Notes under the pieces: generated by a model
What the model was told of the DNA's origin: nothing
The model's input: the letters and a program-made list of their open reading frames with translations, nothing else
Databases searched by the model: none
Origin: Nemertoderma westbladi
Lineage: Eukaryota; Xenacoelomorpha; Nemertodermatida; Nemertodermatidae
Direction: 5' to 3'
Assembly: GCA_032718475.1 (NCBI GenBank)
Contig: JAUCBJ010007807.1
Span: 1 to 54,807 of the forward strand
DNA: 54,807 nucleotides
Program-made: the position numbers and the translations under genes
Shown: in pieces, positions 20,991-33,923 of the stretch
How the letters are laid out: every line of letters starts with the position of its first letter
How positions within the stretch are numbered: position 1 is the stretch's first letter

Positions 20991-22402
20991 TATTCTATGG
21001 GATTCTCTTTGTCCTATAATTGTCTACAATAATGGGGGTGAATGAGCTCCATCCAATATTGGTAAAACAGGGGTAACCGTATGCCAACTCACTAAATTCG
21101 TCACTCGTTCTACCATATTTTGACAAAATAATCGTTTGATCTACTCTGAATTTAAGGAAATGAGTGTTGTGCGAGATTCATATTTTATTGAAAATTTCCA
21201 TGAAAATAATTAAGGTTTGTGATGGCAAATAAGAAATGCTGCATATAGAATTGCAGGTTAGAAATCGTAATATTTTGGCTTCTCAAGACAAATTATCGCT
21301 CAAGGATCTCTGATAATACAGCTTGAAGCAGCAGCTCATCCGCGAGGTATAATAATCATGGAATATTCTTCTCAATTCTCATTAGGCTTTTATGATAGAG
21401 TTTGTAAAACACGGCTGACAGCTAGCTCAGCTAGTAGTATATTTACATTATTTCCAAGGGCATATATATTAGGAAATTTACCCTTGCTGCATTGGAGATA
21501 TTAGTAATCCCTTTTACAGATCATATTCAATCAAGTTTCTCAGATTCTCAATATATGTAGCTAATTGACAATACATGGAAAACATGTAAATGTTAAATAT
21601 ACGAATATGTGTCAACTGAATAAATATAATATAATATTTGATTGTGTTGACAGGGTGGAATAATTGCAATAGATGATTGGTTACCAGTGCCTGCCCCTCT
21701 AATCTGATTGACGGTCCAAGATTAACAAACATGCGAAAAAGGAACAGCTAGCTAGCTATATTGTTCACATTCTGTCATTCACTGTGTAAATTTATTCCTG
21801 ACATCAGAAGATACTGTGCTGCAATATAGCAGCCGCTGCTTGATCCTCTTTCTGCAGAAGACATCATATCCCTTGATTGCACATACACCAGGATATAATG
21901 CTGGGTTCATGGTATAAGATACAATCGGTTGTATCGTACAATCTAGGTAGTATATCATTGCTAAAACCCAGCACCACCATGCACACAAGACGAAAGAGAC
22001 ATGCTGCTTCTATCATAGACCTAATCAGGCTGCCTGTGAGACAGCCGGCCAGTGAGATATGACATAGTGATCTGCCATTGACATTCGTGAAACTTCTGCT
22101 GAAAGACATGATAACGAGACCGTTGAATAACCCCAATGAATAACCTAATGAAGACGGGACCGCAATGTTGATCGGTAAGGTAACAATGGTTATATTGAAA
22201 AATATCTAGACATGAAAAATATCGGAAAAATATATATAGGAAATAGGAAATATATAAAAATATAGGAAAAACAAGCTAGTATAATAAATCTGGTGAATGG
22301 GTACCCAAGGTGTATTAATGCCATTTACTTGCACTTGCACTGTTGTAACCCATGCACTGCAATATTGTCCCATAATTCTAAATAAAATGCTCACGCAAAA
22401 TG
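20991..22402. other. Spacer, no gene seen
   Basis: AT-rich with short unsupported ORFs only. I see no recognisable repeat or RNA gene. Confidence 0.4.
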
Positions 22403-23162
22403 CAATATTTTTACTCTCGATATTTTTCAACAATCGATATTTTTACTCTCTATATGTTTACTCTCGATATTTTTCAACACTCGACATTTTTCAACACTCA
22501 ATATTTTTACTCTCGATATTTTTACTCTCGACATTTTTCAACACTCGATATTTTAACTCTCGATATTTTTACTCTCGATATTTTTCAACACACGAATTTT
22601 TACTCTCGATATTTTTGCTCTCGATATTTTTCAACACTCGATATTTTTCAACACACGATATTTTTACTCTCGATATTTTTACTCTCGATATTTTTCAACA
22701 CTCGACATTATTCAACACTCGATATTTTTACTCTCGATATTTTTCAACACACGAATTTTTACTCTCGATATTTTTGCTCTCGATATTTTTACTCTCTCGA
22801 TATTTTTCAACACACGAATTTTTACTCTCGATATTTTTGCTCTCGATATTTTTGCTCTCGATATTTTTGCTCTCGATATTTTTGCTCTCGATATTTTTCA
22901 ACACTCGTTATTTTCGATATTTTTCATCACGCATTATTTTTGCTCTCGATATTTTTCAACAATCGATATTTTTTAACACTCGATATCTTTACTCTCGATA
23001 TTTTTCAACACTCGTTATTTTTGATATTTTTCATCTCGCGTTATTTTTACTCTCGATATTTTTAAATCACGTTAGTTTTCAACACTCGTTATTTTTACTC
23101 TCGATATTTTTACTCTCGTTATTTTAACTCTCAATATTTTTCAAGTCTCGATATTTTTCACC
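22403..23162. repeat. Minisatellite of mixed 15- and 17-bp units built on CTCGATATTTTT
   Basis: Two interleaved unit types, ACTCTCGATATTTTT (15 bp, with a G variant) and CAACACTCGATATTTTT (17 bp), fill about 760 bp. Longer blocks such as CACACGAATTTTTACTCTCG recur, showing higher-order duplication. Stops are rare, so two overlapping plus frames read as 276 and 221 codons of Leu/Ser/Ile/Phe or Tyr/Ser/Arg/Phe repeats. They are taken as repeat artefacts. Confidence 0.9.
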
Positions 23163-25053
23163 ATTACCGTAACAGTTGATGTGTTGCGTTTTAGAGGTAA
23201 TTGGCAATACATCCGATTGATGTGGCTGATATATACTGTATATATATGTTCTCGCTGCACTCGCATAATCGCATTTACATTTTAAATTTGCTGATTATCA
23301 ATGACTTTCACTTTTTGATGGATTGATAATTTTACAATTACACATATCAACCTCTTCTAAAATTATACTATCCAGAAATTAATTTGTCACGCATCAAGTA
23401 ATTATTATCGAGAATATACAATAAGGCGAGCTATCAAGCAATTTATTTTACTTGCAATTCAATTAGTGTCATGATGATCTCCATGGAGACTTTACTCTGC
23501 TACTTTTTTCAGTTGCCATAACTTTAGCAAATCCATACAATATCGTCTGATGAAATAACACGTATGGTGTGCGGCATTCCGTCCAACCATCACTTATCAA
23601 CTATTACCACAATGATATTGAAAATCAGATATGTTCGTATTCTCATTGTATCTAGTGTGTAATAGTAGAGAGGCATACAGAATCTGCACTAGAATGTATA
23701 AAATATATACGGATTTGTTCATGTACACTTACTTACCTTATAGTATAGCAGCTGTTATCTGAAATAGAAGTAAATGACAACGTCAACCTAGTCTAAATTC
23801 TCAAGGGATCACCTGAGACATGCTATTAAATTAGTATGCAATTACTCATATCCGGATGGTGTATTGTTAATTTGCATGCAGCGAATGTTCTCTCCCTTTG
23901 CAGTAGATCATTTCATAGCTGATCGTACCCAATTAAATTCGGCACTGCAGACTATTACAGAATTTTAAATTAGTAGAATAGCAGAATCAGTAATGTCAAC
24001 ATAATGACATCAAATGTTCCCTCACAAGACAAAACACACCTCCTTTGCATGCAGACAGCTGTGTTATTGATACACAACCACGGTTCATTCTAGGCTGATT
24101 TTCTAGTAAGAAGTTATACCACATAAATTTGCGCCTGTGTCTTGGTACTGTATGCTATGAATGTTATCTCTAATGAAAGACTGCGGGCTCTGGCTCAGTG
24201 AAATTTGATTAGTTACTCAAAACAGCCACTAAACTGCAGTGCTCTATAATCAAAGACAATTTCCCTTTTGATGTTCTCTTCTTCGCCATACTCTTCAATC
24301 AGTCTCATCTTAGGGCAGGTATAAAGTACAACTTATCCACGCCTTTACAATCAGCATCCATGGTTGTAATAATGAATATAGATGTATGGACACAAAATTA
24401 AATCACTCAGAAACACTAAAGCTATAGGTAGGCCTGAGTCGGTATATGCCAGTGATAACTCCAATAGTGGGAAAGTGAAAGTAAACAGAGTGTAACCTAT
24501 CTGACAGTGTCTGTAAGCCTCCAAGTATGTACCATTCGTAAATGCGCCCATTCCTTATGACCGAGGCTATTTAATTACAAACATTCTGTTTGATAATGTA
24601 AATGAAATAGATGCTAAAGATCTTGAGCAAATGGATTCCAAAAAGGCATCAACTTTCGAACGCCGTTATTTCAACGGTTTTCCACTAAATTCATATTTAT
24701 TTAGATATTTAGAATCCTTGTTGGTTCACCTTTCCATCGGAAACAACAAATCCTAATTTTGACGAGGAGTAACTGCGGTGTGACTGGTGTAATAATCCAC
24801 GGGGTCTTTCTCTATCAAACACTATTGGCAGAACCGTGGATTCGGAATTCAAGATTCGATGACACATTAACTGGTCGTGGATTCTTTCTATGAAGTTTTA
24901 TGCGATCCCATTATGTTTTGGAGATAAATAGTGGGGAGAGTTGGGGGTGGAGATACCTCAATTAAAGGACTATTCAACAATTTTTATCGGGGTAGTTCGT
25001 ACTTTAGATAGTACTGTGTTGTAAGTACTGAGAATACCATTAGTTCGTACTTG

Positions 25054-25088
25054 CGAAGTTAGTGCTATATCAGATATAACTAACTTCG
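25054..25088. repeat. Short hairpin
   Basis: CGAAGTTAGTGCTATATC is followed at once by the nearly complementary AGATATAACTAACTTCG, giving a stem of about 16 bp with almost no loop. It may be the centre of a decayed palindromic MITE. Confidence 0.55.
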
Positions 25089-25800
25089 ATTAAACTACCC
25101 TAATTCATACTACATCTAAGCATACGGGCCATGTTCGTTCAATATATACCTCCATTGCTCTATTGGAATTCTATTTAATTAAATGCTTCTTGCTTCACAA
25201 AATCTATCGCCTTAATCGAAGTTGGGTAAGAAACAAGTGGAGTCCTCAAGAGGGAAGCTTCTCATCAGCTAATATGTTTGTACCAACTAATCAAGCCCAG
25301 CTGTTGATCATAGTGCTTGTGAGAGCACCACTACACTCACACCACATCTGCTACCATGATATTGTTCCTCAAAAACAATCGATGAAACTAGAATAAAACG
25401 TTTACATAGTAAGGGAAACGGCCCAGCTACATCAAACAATAATGTCATTCAATACATCGATGTTAAAATGCTTTTATTCTTCTTTAATTTTTATAAATTT
25501 TTGGTGGTCAAAAAATTAACAGAATATTGAAATTTAATTCAAATACCAACAACTTGAAATGATAACAATCACGCGCTAAGATCAAAATATCTTTATGCTC
25601 AAATTAACGAGTAACGATTAAAGTAGATTTATAAACAAATATTAGCTCTAATTTTCTCAATTTGATAGGTCATGTGTGGGTGTGCTCCCATACTGACTAT
25701 TTTTACTTATGATTTTCCCAAATATAAAACATACTGAATTATGCAAGGTATTGCAATAATTAAATATATATTGCCAATAAATATTTAATTTAAAATAAAT

Positions 25801-25823
25801 CCCCCCCCCCCCCCCCCCCCCCC
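25801..25823. repeat. Poly(C) run of 23
   Basis: Uninterrupted C on the plus strand in AT-rich DNA. It belongs to a set of long G/C homopolymers in this window. Confidence 0.95.
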
Positions 25824-27173
25824 ATAAAATATATTAGAAAGTAATAAAATACGTATGAGTTTATGGTCTACTTCTTAAATATAAGCTACTAAATTCTGAG
25901 TTACTTCTTCATGACTTATAACAACCATAGCTACACTTACTGTACTCCACAAAAACATAACTCTACCACATAGCAAAACAACCAACCCAGTTCCAGAGAC
26001 TAGACTCTAAAATGCACTCACTTTTAGCCTTGTTGTCGATGAAAATATAAAAATTTAAGGGTGGAATATTAATTATTTGATCCTAAACGATTCGTATTAT
26101 ATATTATAAAATTTTATAATTTATTGCAAATAATTAATCACTGAGTTTTTATAAAACATCATCTATGTTAGATTCATTATTATACTAACGGCTTTATTCT
26201 CACTCTCTCGCTACGTTCGTTCGTGTAACGAACAACAAAAATTAACTGTAAAGACCCACTTTATACACAAGTATGTAAATAATGTATTTATGGCACTAGA
26301 TATCAATTTTTTTTGTCAAATTTATATAACATTTGGCAGAATACGAATTACAAAAAGCTTGGGTTATCTGTTGATTAATATATTATATACGAAACAATAT
26401 AATTCATTTTCTAAAAATTTCCTTTTTTAATTTCAAAATATTTGTATTATTGCTATAATTATATATATATTATAATAAACAGTTGGTACAGTATAAATAT
26501 ATAATGATTTGTTTATTTCCTATTATTAATAAAAAGTCATGATGACCTACACAAATAAATTGTTTGATATTGCTACAGTAGTACATAATATGTAAAAAAA
26601 AAACAAGTCAGAAAAATACAATTTATTTTGAAACTCCTAAATCAGTAAAAACGCTTCCAATTTATATGGTCGCCCCTACATCAAATGAATACCCCTGAAG
26701 TGTCAACAACACATTGTATTGCATCCCAAATCTAATAGCGTGGGCTGTGTTTTAACTGGACGGCTAGGCCTCTTTTATCAGCTAATGCACTAGAAAGAAA
26801 AAGCAGGTCGGACCAATAGGATTACTCCCTTTGTAATATTTGCATCATTGCCTCCAAAAACCGGCCTCTCCACCCGGATGTAAAAAGATGTCATGCAAAC
26901 AAGAGACCAACGTTCACTCTGTGTATTCAAACACATGCCTACTGAATTCAATATCAGTTTGATTTTAAGTGTGATGGGGCTTATTAATGTGGATGACAAA
27001 TTGAAAATAATTGAATGTTACTCAATAATAATGCTATATATAAAATAACAATATAAAATAATTATGTATGTTGAAATATTGATGGATTGATGTGATATTT
27101 GAAGGACCGACCCGCATGTGCACAATCCTGTTAGCATCATGGAGAAAAGATGCATGACTTTCTTGAATCCCAT

Positions 27174-28161
27174 TTAAGGCCATGATACACTACAGCAAGG
27201 TGCGGCGAGCGGTAGCAGCGAGCAGTAGCGGAGAGCGGCCACTTTTTAAAAATAGACACATTATTGGGTTATGTACACCACAAATGGCCGCTGCTGCTCG
27301 TCGCTACTGCCCACTGCCCTTTTAGAACTTGTTCTATTTGTTGAGCGCGAGCGCGAGCGTAGGCGGTGATGCGTATGCGACTTCTGTGCTGTTCACCAAT
27401 AAATTATATTGGATCTGATCATATGAAGAAAGGGAAGTACTGGTTCTATTATTTCTTATTGTTTTTTTTTTACTCTGTACAACCAACTGCAGAATCGTTA
27501 TAATTTCTATTCAACTAGGGTGCCACGAGGGCCATGGCACTAGTGTGTGTTTATAGCAAAACATTTCTAATTCCAAAACTATTCCATTCCTAGAACTACC
27601 TTATTGCAAATAATGCAATGGCTGGGGTCTGCGATCCATATGATCCTGGGGCAAATATAAAAATGTTCTTCTTGGAATATATTTAGTTGCCAGTAATGCA
27701 CCGACAGGGGGACATTTTGCGTCATCATGATTCGATATGTAGCAATGGCTAAATGCATTGGGTTACCACAATTTGCCTGAATTTTGAAACACAACTAGAA
27801 TTCATCACACCATCAATGTCAAGACTGATTTTCCTTTCTTAAAAAATCAAGTAAAATTAAAAAGTTCCAAACATGTTGTGTTATAAATTTCAAACAATAT
27901 TACAAATGGATTTCGGTATCATAAGAACTATCGCACTATACTGCAGGACTATTACTAACTACTGTATTATATTCAAATTCACTTGTGAGATCTATAATAA
28001 ATACTACTTAATTAATTCTAGAACGATTACAAGTAAATGGCATTTAATTAATTACAAATTTTATAAATTACACAAAATGGCCGCTCGACGCGGACGCTCG
28101 CCGCTGCCGCTCGCCGCCCGTCACTGCCGCTCGCTGCTTCTGGGTTGTGTCATGGCCTTAA
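27174..28161. mobile_element. TTAA-bounded DNA-transposon-like element with GC-rich inverted ends
   Basis: TTAA at 27174-27177 and 28158-28161 bound about 980 bp. Both ends read inward as TTAAGGCCATGA followed by C-A-rich and GC-rich stretches (left GCGGCGAGCGGTAGCAGCGA, right GCGGCGAGCGGCAGCGGCGA) that finish in GAGCGGCCA. The left end has a further inverted partner inside (ATGGCCGCTGCTGCTCG at about 27288). The core is AT-rich and non-coding. TTAA sites fit piggyBac or Kolobok, and assignment is open. Confidence 0.65.
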
Positions 28162-29402
28162 AGGACCTTGAAGATACAGATAAAAGATTTCCATGCTAAG
28201 ATCATTATTATTCATCACTATTGGTTATGGTTATATAACATTTGCAGAAGCAATGTTATACAAGCAATTCGATGTCATGTTTTAAGCTTCTTCAAGAAAT
28301 GAAGACCTGCTTATTACCTGACACAGGTACAAACTGCCTTGGCTATGCTACCATGTTCTATGTGTATTCAATAATCACCATTATGCAGTATAGCCATTTT
28401 TTGGAAAGCTCAAGTGGTTCTCACAAATAGGCTAATCTCCTTTAAAATAAGCCTACTACTATTACCACTTTCAAATTATGTTAATTTCCAAATTATTATG
28501 TTAGGTTAATCCACAGCCAATAGATGCACAGCACAGTCAGACCTATCCAGGCCGACTTACTTACTTACTTATACAGTAAGCTTACGCAGTATACAGGCAA
28601 CATTACTAGGATGCATTGCAGACCGCATCCGCGGTCATCCGCGATAAACATTATGTAATGTGAATTATCAATCTTAAAGCCACATAAAGTAATGAGAAAC
28701 GACATCCATTAACAAATTGTCATGATAAATAATTGCCAACATAATAGCCGTACCCTCAGTAAGCTATAGCGAGTCAGCAGATACGCTATTATCTCCCCCT
28801 AGAATGATTAAAGTTAAAGCAACCTTTGTAAAACCGGATGCCCAAAAGGAAAACCTTAGTCTCGAGTTGCATTCAGTCGGGCAATGTTTAATGCATTCAG
28901 ATTTTCCTGCACTGATTGAAATAATGTTGAGTTCAGGAACAACATTTAATTATTTACCATTGATAAAAGGGGACCATATACTAACTCACTTTACGAAAAA
29001 TCTAATTTATTAGAGAGAAATGAAATTATGTCTGAGGTCTGTAAAATAATATGCGCACAAAGTGTGTGAGAAAGTTCTCCAATACTGCTTCCACAATTCA
29101 CTTACACGAGAATCTCATCATGCAACCATTATTCTGGGGAACGTTTAGGGAGCATACATACAACAGCATGTAGTAAACACGCATACCAAAGACGCATATT
29201 CAAACATTACTATAAAATTACGTTTCATATTTACTCTGATCACTTATAAGCCTTGTATTCGGATCGTGTATCTTAACTCCATTCATATATACTTATTTTT
29301 GAAACATTATTTAAATCGATCAATAATATCAAGCGAAATAATTAAGTTGAAAAACAGTACTTAAAACGACCACTAAACCTGGAGACGGGGCATTTTAATA
29401 AG
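28162..29402. other. Spacer, no gene seen
   Basis: AT-rich with short ORFs only. The largest (28804-29013, plus) has no recognisable features. Confidence 0.4.
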
Positions 29403-29447
29403 TTACTACTACTACTAGGATCGGGATGCTGCATTGCAGCTGCATTT

Positions 29448-30326
29448 TTAAGAATGCTGTGCCGGCTTGTTGACAAAATTGCGCCGCCACAACTCCCTAT
29501 CACCCATGACATTTGCTAGATCATCCACATCTTCAAGGCCAGTGTCCTTTAAGATGCGTCTCAAGAAAGTCATGGGCTGTCCACCATGCTTATTCACTCC
29601 ATGAGGCTGCCAAAGTACAAGATTATGCACTGGCTGGTCCTCACGGCGAAAGCAATGTCCTGCAAAGCGGAGGCGATTTTGTTCTAGTGTCAAGCTTGGG
29701 GGAACCATTGAGACACCTCCAATGTTATATAGTGACTGGTTGGAGATGTGTGCATTGTACTTGACACAATGAACCCGGCGTAGCATTCTTGTGAATGTGC
29801 CATCCAGAGATTTGGCGTCCTCAGCAGTTAGAACCCAGCATGGACTCCCATAGAGGAGTACTGGATCTACTGCTGCTCTAAATAATAGGACCTTAAGTTT
29901 CCGATTAATTATTGGTGACTTCCAAATCCTGGAAAGCCTATTCAAGGCTGCCCATGCCTTTCTCTTACGTATTCGAAGGTCCTCACCTGACCTCCGGATC
30001 CATGATCCCAGGTAACAGAAGTCGTCCACATGCTCAAGCATTCCACCCTTTAAGCTTATACTCATCCGATCAGAGACTTGCTGAGGACTTTCAAAGTGAA
30101 CTGTAAAAATTTTGGTCTTTCTGGAGTTAATAAAAAGACCAAAACTAGAAGCAGCATGTTCTAATGAGCTGAGGAGCCGTTGGGCTCCCTCTAGTGATTC
30201 TGAGAGTACTCCTAAGTCATCAGCAAAGTCTAGTTCAGTTAGGTACTTGGCAGGATTTCCTCGACTTCTGAAGCCAGTAGGTGGAGTTATCATCACCACA
30301 TCATCATTATGATGATCTAAGGACAT
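29448..30326 (-). pseudogene. C-terminal 292 codons of the LINE RT ORF (copy 2)
   Basis: The intact frame includes the catalytic ELDFADDLGVL, RKRKAWAALNRLSRIWKSP and the C-terminus ending KPAQHS, which is the form copy 1 lost by frameshift. The endonuclease and most of the RT are missing through 5' truncation, so it cannot move on its own. Confidence 0.85.
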
Positions 30327-30331
30327 GCGTA

Positions 30332-30582
30332 AAGTAAAAGTAAAGTAAATTTTCTTCGACCACTAGGCTAGGGCTAGGGACGCACAAAGTCTGACGACTT
30401 ATTTCCAGTGCAATCCCCCCAGAACTTTACTCCCCAGAGGAAACTCCAGTACTCATTTAGCTACCACTTAAGGATACAAGGCAGAGATGCGCGCTGGCTG
30501 GTCCCTTTAAAGCATTCGTGCCGAAACGAAAACGGGAAATGTGAATTCAATGCAACCACTACACCAAGGTGGAACCTTCACA
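30332..30582 (-). mobile_element. tRNA-derived SINE nested in LINE copy 2
   Basis: A 251-bp segment splits the LINE between GACATGCGTA and GAACATAG. Read on the minus strand it begins like a tRNA gene with an A-box-like TTGGTGTAGTGGTT (30554-30567) near the 5' end and finishes in a TTTAC-type tail (AAGTAAAAGTAAAGTAAA on the plus strand at 30332-30349). Length, A box and simple tail fit a Pol III SINE. A B box is not clear. The tail differs from the TAG tail of this LINE. Confidence 0.6.
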
Positions 30583-30610
30583 GAACATAGTCAACCACAA
30601 TTATGAACAA

Positions 30611-32379
30611 TTTTTAATACGTTATTTACGTTTAGATCAATTAAAAATACATTTCTTAAAGCAAATCACTTGAACTAATTAAAAACTATAATGGAATGGG
30701 GTATGGGAAATACAGTTGTATAATTTGTAAGTATAATTATTTAAATCTTATACTAGAAAATAATTAAATTCCTTTAAGAGGCAGGTTCAAAATGCTGTCT
30801 TTACCCTAATCAACTTAATTAACTAATTAACTGCTATTATCTTAGCTTCTCGAAGGCCACACGGCAATTCAACTTGGAAAATTTCAAAACTTTTGCCAGA
30901 CTACATGTGTACCAAGTTTGGTTAAATTTCATTAACATATTTGGCTGAGTTATTAACATTTCGACAGACCCGACAGATACACCGATTGAGTTAGTGGTAC
31001 CCGTATGCTTCAAATTTCATGCGATATCAATGAGTTGTAGACATGTAATCAAATTACAGAATTGTAAAATTTATTCTAAATAAAGGAAGTAGTGATTTCT
31101 CGTGGCCAATATTACAACAGGTCTGAAACATTGTTAAATTTGATAGTTGTAACGACGCCAAACTGGCAGATTTATGCCGTAACTGCTAAACCTATCCTAT
31201 ACGTCAAACCTCACAGGCACCCAAATAAAAAGTCAAGAGCTATATAATATATATATTACATCTGCCATATGACATAAACGCTACAGTGTACATACAGCAA
31301 AGAAGTAAATCCTACCTCAAACCAATTAAGCATTCAAGTAAAGAATGACCCAAATCCTCGGAGGATATTTTCACCTCAGTAAGACAAGAATAATTTAATG
31401 TATTAACCCCCCATTAATAGTTCCAACACATAAAACTCTTCAGATTTAAATTTTAATCATTATCCGAAATGAGAACACCTGCTCAAAATTTCCAAGCAGC
31501 ATCTAAAATTCAATATCTGATAACTAATGCGAATGGGAGCAGCTTTCATCCCCATGTGAATAGGAATGAAAGCAAACAGACCTGGTCGTCAGTCTTACAG
31601 CTTGAAGCTATTATACTTGACATACATGACCAGTGGCGCATGGTGCAATTAACTGAGAAACAAAGCTACACAAAATCACACGCTCAGCCACACACTTTTT
31701 TAAAGGTTTGGTGATGTTATATCTTTGAAAATCCATAGAAGGAAAGTTATTGGCTGTCCAATATGTTTGTTTAGGCCATGAGGTTGGCATATCTCAAAGT
31801 TTGAGAACACTAAAATGGATGCTCTTCTGGTAATAGCAGCGACAAGGTAGCTTTATGAAGTGGTTAAGGGGAGAGTTGGGTTTTGGCAATGACAAAATAA
31901 CGCACTTAAATATTATATTGGATCGGCGATCGGGTGCAACTTGGTATTCAAAGTTGACGCGATCACACAGGTATTGCCTGCCTGTTCAAGTTATGCTTTG
32001 AGGCTGTGCTTATAATTGTTGATAGTCGTTGTAATGTTCTCTAAGAAATACTTTTATGTGGGGCAAGCCACAGAATTAAGCGAGCTTAGCATACGGGTAC
32101 CACCTTATTTCTCAGGAACACTCCATGTTATTAACCTAAAACGTTTACATAAAGAGAATATATTCGTTTAGAAGTTTACATTCGTCTGTCGGCCGCTACA
32201 GTAGGGTGCATAACCACAATTGGCTTTGATTAGCTGTTATAATTGGACTTTATTTCGTCGACATGTGTACTGTAGGAGAATAACATGTTTACGCCGACAG
32301 ACGGTCAGAATCTGGGCTAGAGGGCGTTAAATATTTAACCTCTTGGGATATAATGTATTTTGTCTATTTAATATAGTAT
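30611..32379. other. Spacer with one dispersed block
   Basis: No gene is seen. About 30890-30970 repeats the block at 9110-9190 in direct orientation (ACTACATGTGTACCAAGTTT). The rest is unremarkable AT-rich DNA. Confidence 0.45.
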
Positions 32380-32546
32380 GCACCATCAGGCGCCATTGTA
32401 TACCATCAGGCGCCATTGTGTACCATATGGCGCCATTGTGTACCATATGGCGCCAACGTGTACCATATGGCGCCAACGTGTACCATCAGACGCCATTGAG
32501 TAGAACCATCGGGCGCCATTGTTTACCATCAGGCGCCATTGTGGAC
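32380..32546. repeat. 20-bp minisatellite, eight units, with a GGCGCC palindrome
   Basis: The unit is TACCATCAGGCGCCATTGTG, with CATATGGCGCCA and GGCGCCAACG variants. The seventh unit carries a 3-bp insertion. Confidence 0.9.
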
Positions 32547-32964
32547 CTAGGCGTCCACGTTTGTAAACGGGTAAGAATGTAGTCCATACGATACACTTCC
32601 AAGTTAAAGTTATTCCACCGCATAGCTATTAATGTCCGACACTAAATGTGAGGATTACTGGATGGTGGACTAACGGTGGATGCTGATGTGTTTGTCTTTG
32701 CCCGTCTTTCAGGGTCAGCGTACATTTTTAACATTCAGACACGTCTGTCAAATACTACTTTAATTCTGCGCGGTAGTTCTCTACAGTTTGGTTTTACAAG
32801 TATAATCTTATGAGTCCAATGAAAATGTAGAGTATTAATACTTCTTTCATAATGCTCTGTGGCTAGGGGGCGTTCATAAAATATGTCACGCACTAAGGGA
32901 GGGAGGAGGGTTCGAGCTTGCGTGACATTTGTGACAGAGGCGGGAAAGGGGTCACAAAGGTAGC

Positions 32965-33115
32965 GCGAACTTAGTTCCAATCGCACATTTTCAAATGCGA
33001 ACTTAGTTCCAATCGAGGCGAACTTAGTTCCAATCCCAGAATATCAAAACGAACTTAGTTCCAATGGATGCGAATTTAGTTCCAATGGGTACCGGTACGA
33101 ACTTAGTTCCAATGT
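32965..33115 (+). repeat. Left iteron array, six copies
   Basis: GCGAACTTAGTTCCAAT at irregular spacing of about 20-32 bp. Each copy contains the dyad GAAC-TTA-GTTC, with one copy reading GAATTTAGTTC. Confidence 0.85.
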
Positions 33116-33656
33116 TTCAATCGTGGGGATAGCCACGTGTAGTAGGCGAAGCCTATTGCGTATTGCCACTATTTTGGGTGGGTCAGGGTCAACAATGATT
33201 GTAAATATTTGTAAAACCCTTCTGTCATTTTTAAAAAACGAATTATTATTTATGAATTAAATGTATAATTACACATTTTGAAATATATATTAATCACGAG
33301 TATACTGATACTGACTGACTTAGTCTGTAGTATTATATACTCAAGTCATGCACATTGTGTCATTTTCACAGCAAATACAATATTTACCAGTTGTTTCGGT
33401 TTAGGTGGTTGGGCGTAGTTTGGGTTAAGAGCTTGGGCGTTGTTTTTTACAATGAATATAATTTTAAATGATTAACTATAAATGAATTAAATTGAATTGT
33501 TTGGGTTAAGAGGTTGGGCGTTGTTTGGGATAAGATTGTTTTGGTTAGGAGGTTGGGCGTTTTGGGTTAGTTATTTACAATTATTATTTAACCATCCACC
33601 TAATAGTGTCCTTAAACATTCTTCGCCAACTACGTGGCTCGCCTCACACCTGAAAC

Positions 33657-33923
33657 ATTGGAACTAAATTCGCTTCCATTGGAACTAAATTCGCTTGCAT
33701 TGGAACTAAGTTCGCTTCCATTGGAACTAAGTTCGCATACATTGGAACTAAGTTCGCATGCATTGGAACTAAGTTCGCATGCATTGGAACTAAATTCGTT
33801 TTCGTTTTTCTCTAGTTATTGGAACTAAGTTCGCCTAAATTGGAACTAAATTCGCCAAAATTGGAACTAAATTCGTTTCCATTGGAACTAAATTCGCATG
33901 AGGCTTAAATTGGAACTAAGTAC
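33657..33923 (-). repeat. Right iteron array, twelve copies in reverse orientation
   Basis: ATTGGAACTAAGTTCGC and ATTGGAACTAAATTCGC alternate at about 19-37 bp spacing. They are the reverse complement of the left array. Confidence 0.85.

Larger units (their letters stand above)
23163..27173. other. Long gene-poor AT-rich stretch
   Basis: No gene is recognised in 4 kb. The landmarks are a hairpin at 25054-25088 and a 23-base C run at 25801-25823. Only short, low-complexity ORFs occur. Confidence 0.45.
29403..30610 (-). mobile_element. RTE-like LINE copy 2, 5'-truncated, interrupted by a SINE
   Basis: The 3' end carries the triplet tail (ACTACTACTACTAGGATCGG on the plus strand). LINE sequence runs to 30331, breaks, then resumes at 30583-30610 with GAACATAGTCAACCACAA. 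It is truncated within the RT domain at about 30610. No convincing target site duplication was seen. Confidence 0.85.

Noticed and set aside
22297-23127. Hydrophobic 276-codon ORF that looks like a membrane protein
   Set aside because: The Leu/Phe/Ile pattern is a translation of the CTCGATATTTTT minisatellite.
27873-28199. 108-codon ORF with an Arg/Pro-rich end
   Set aside because: The Arg-rich part is the GC-rich inverted end of the TTAA-bounded element, and the rest is AT-rich non-coding core.
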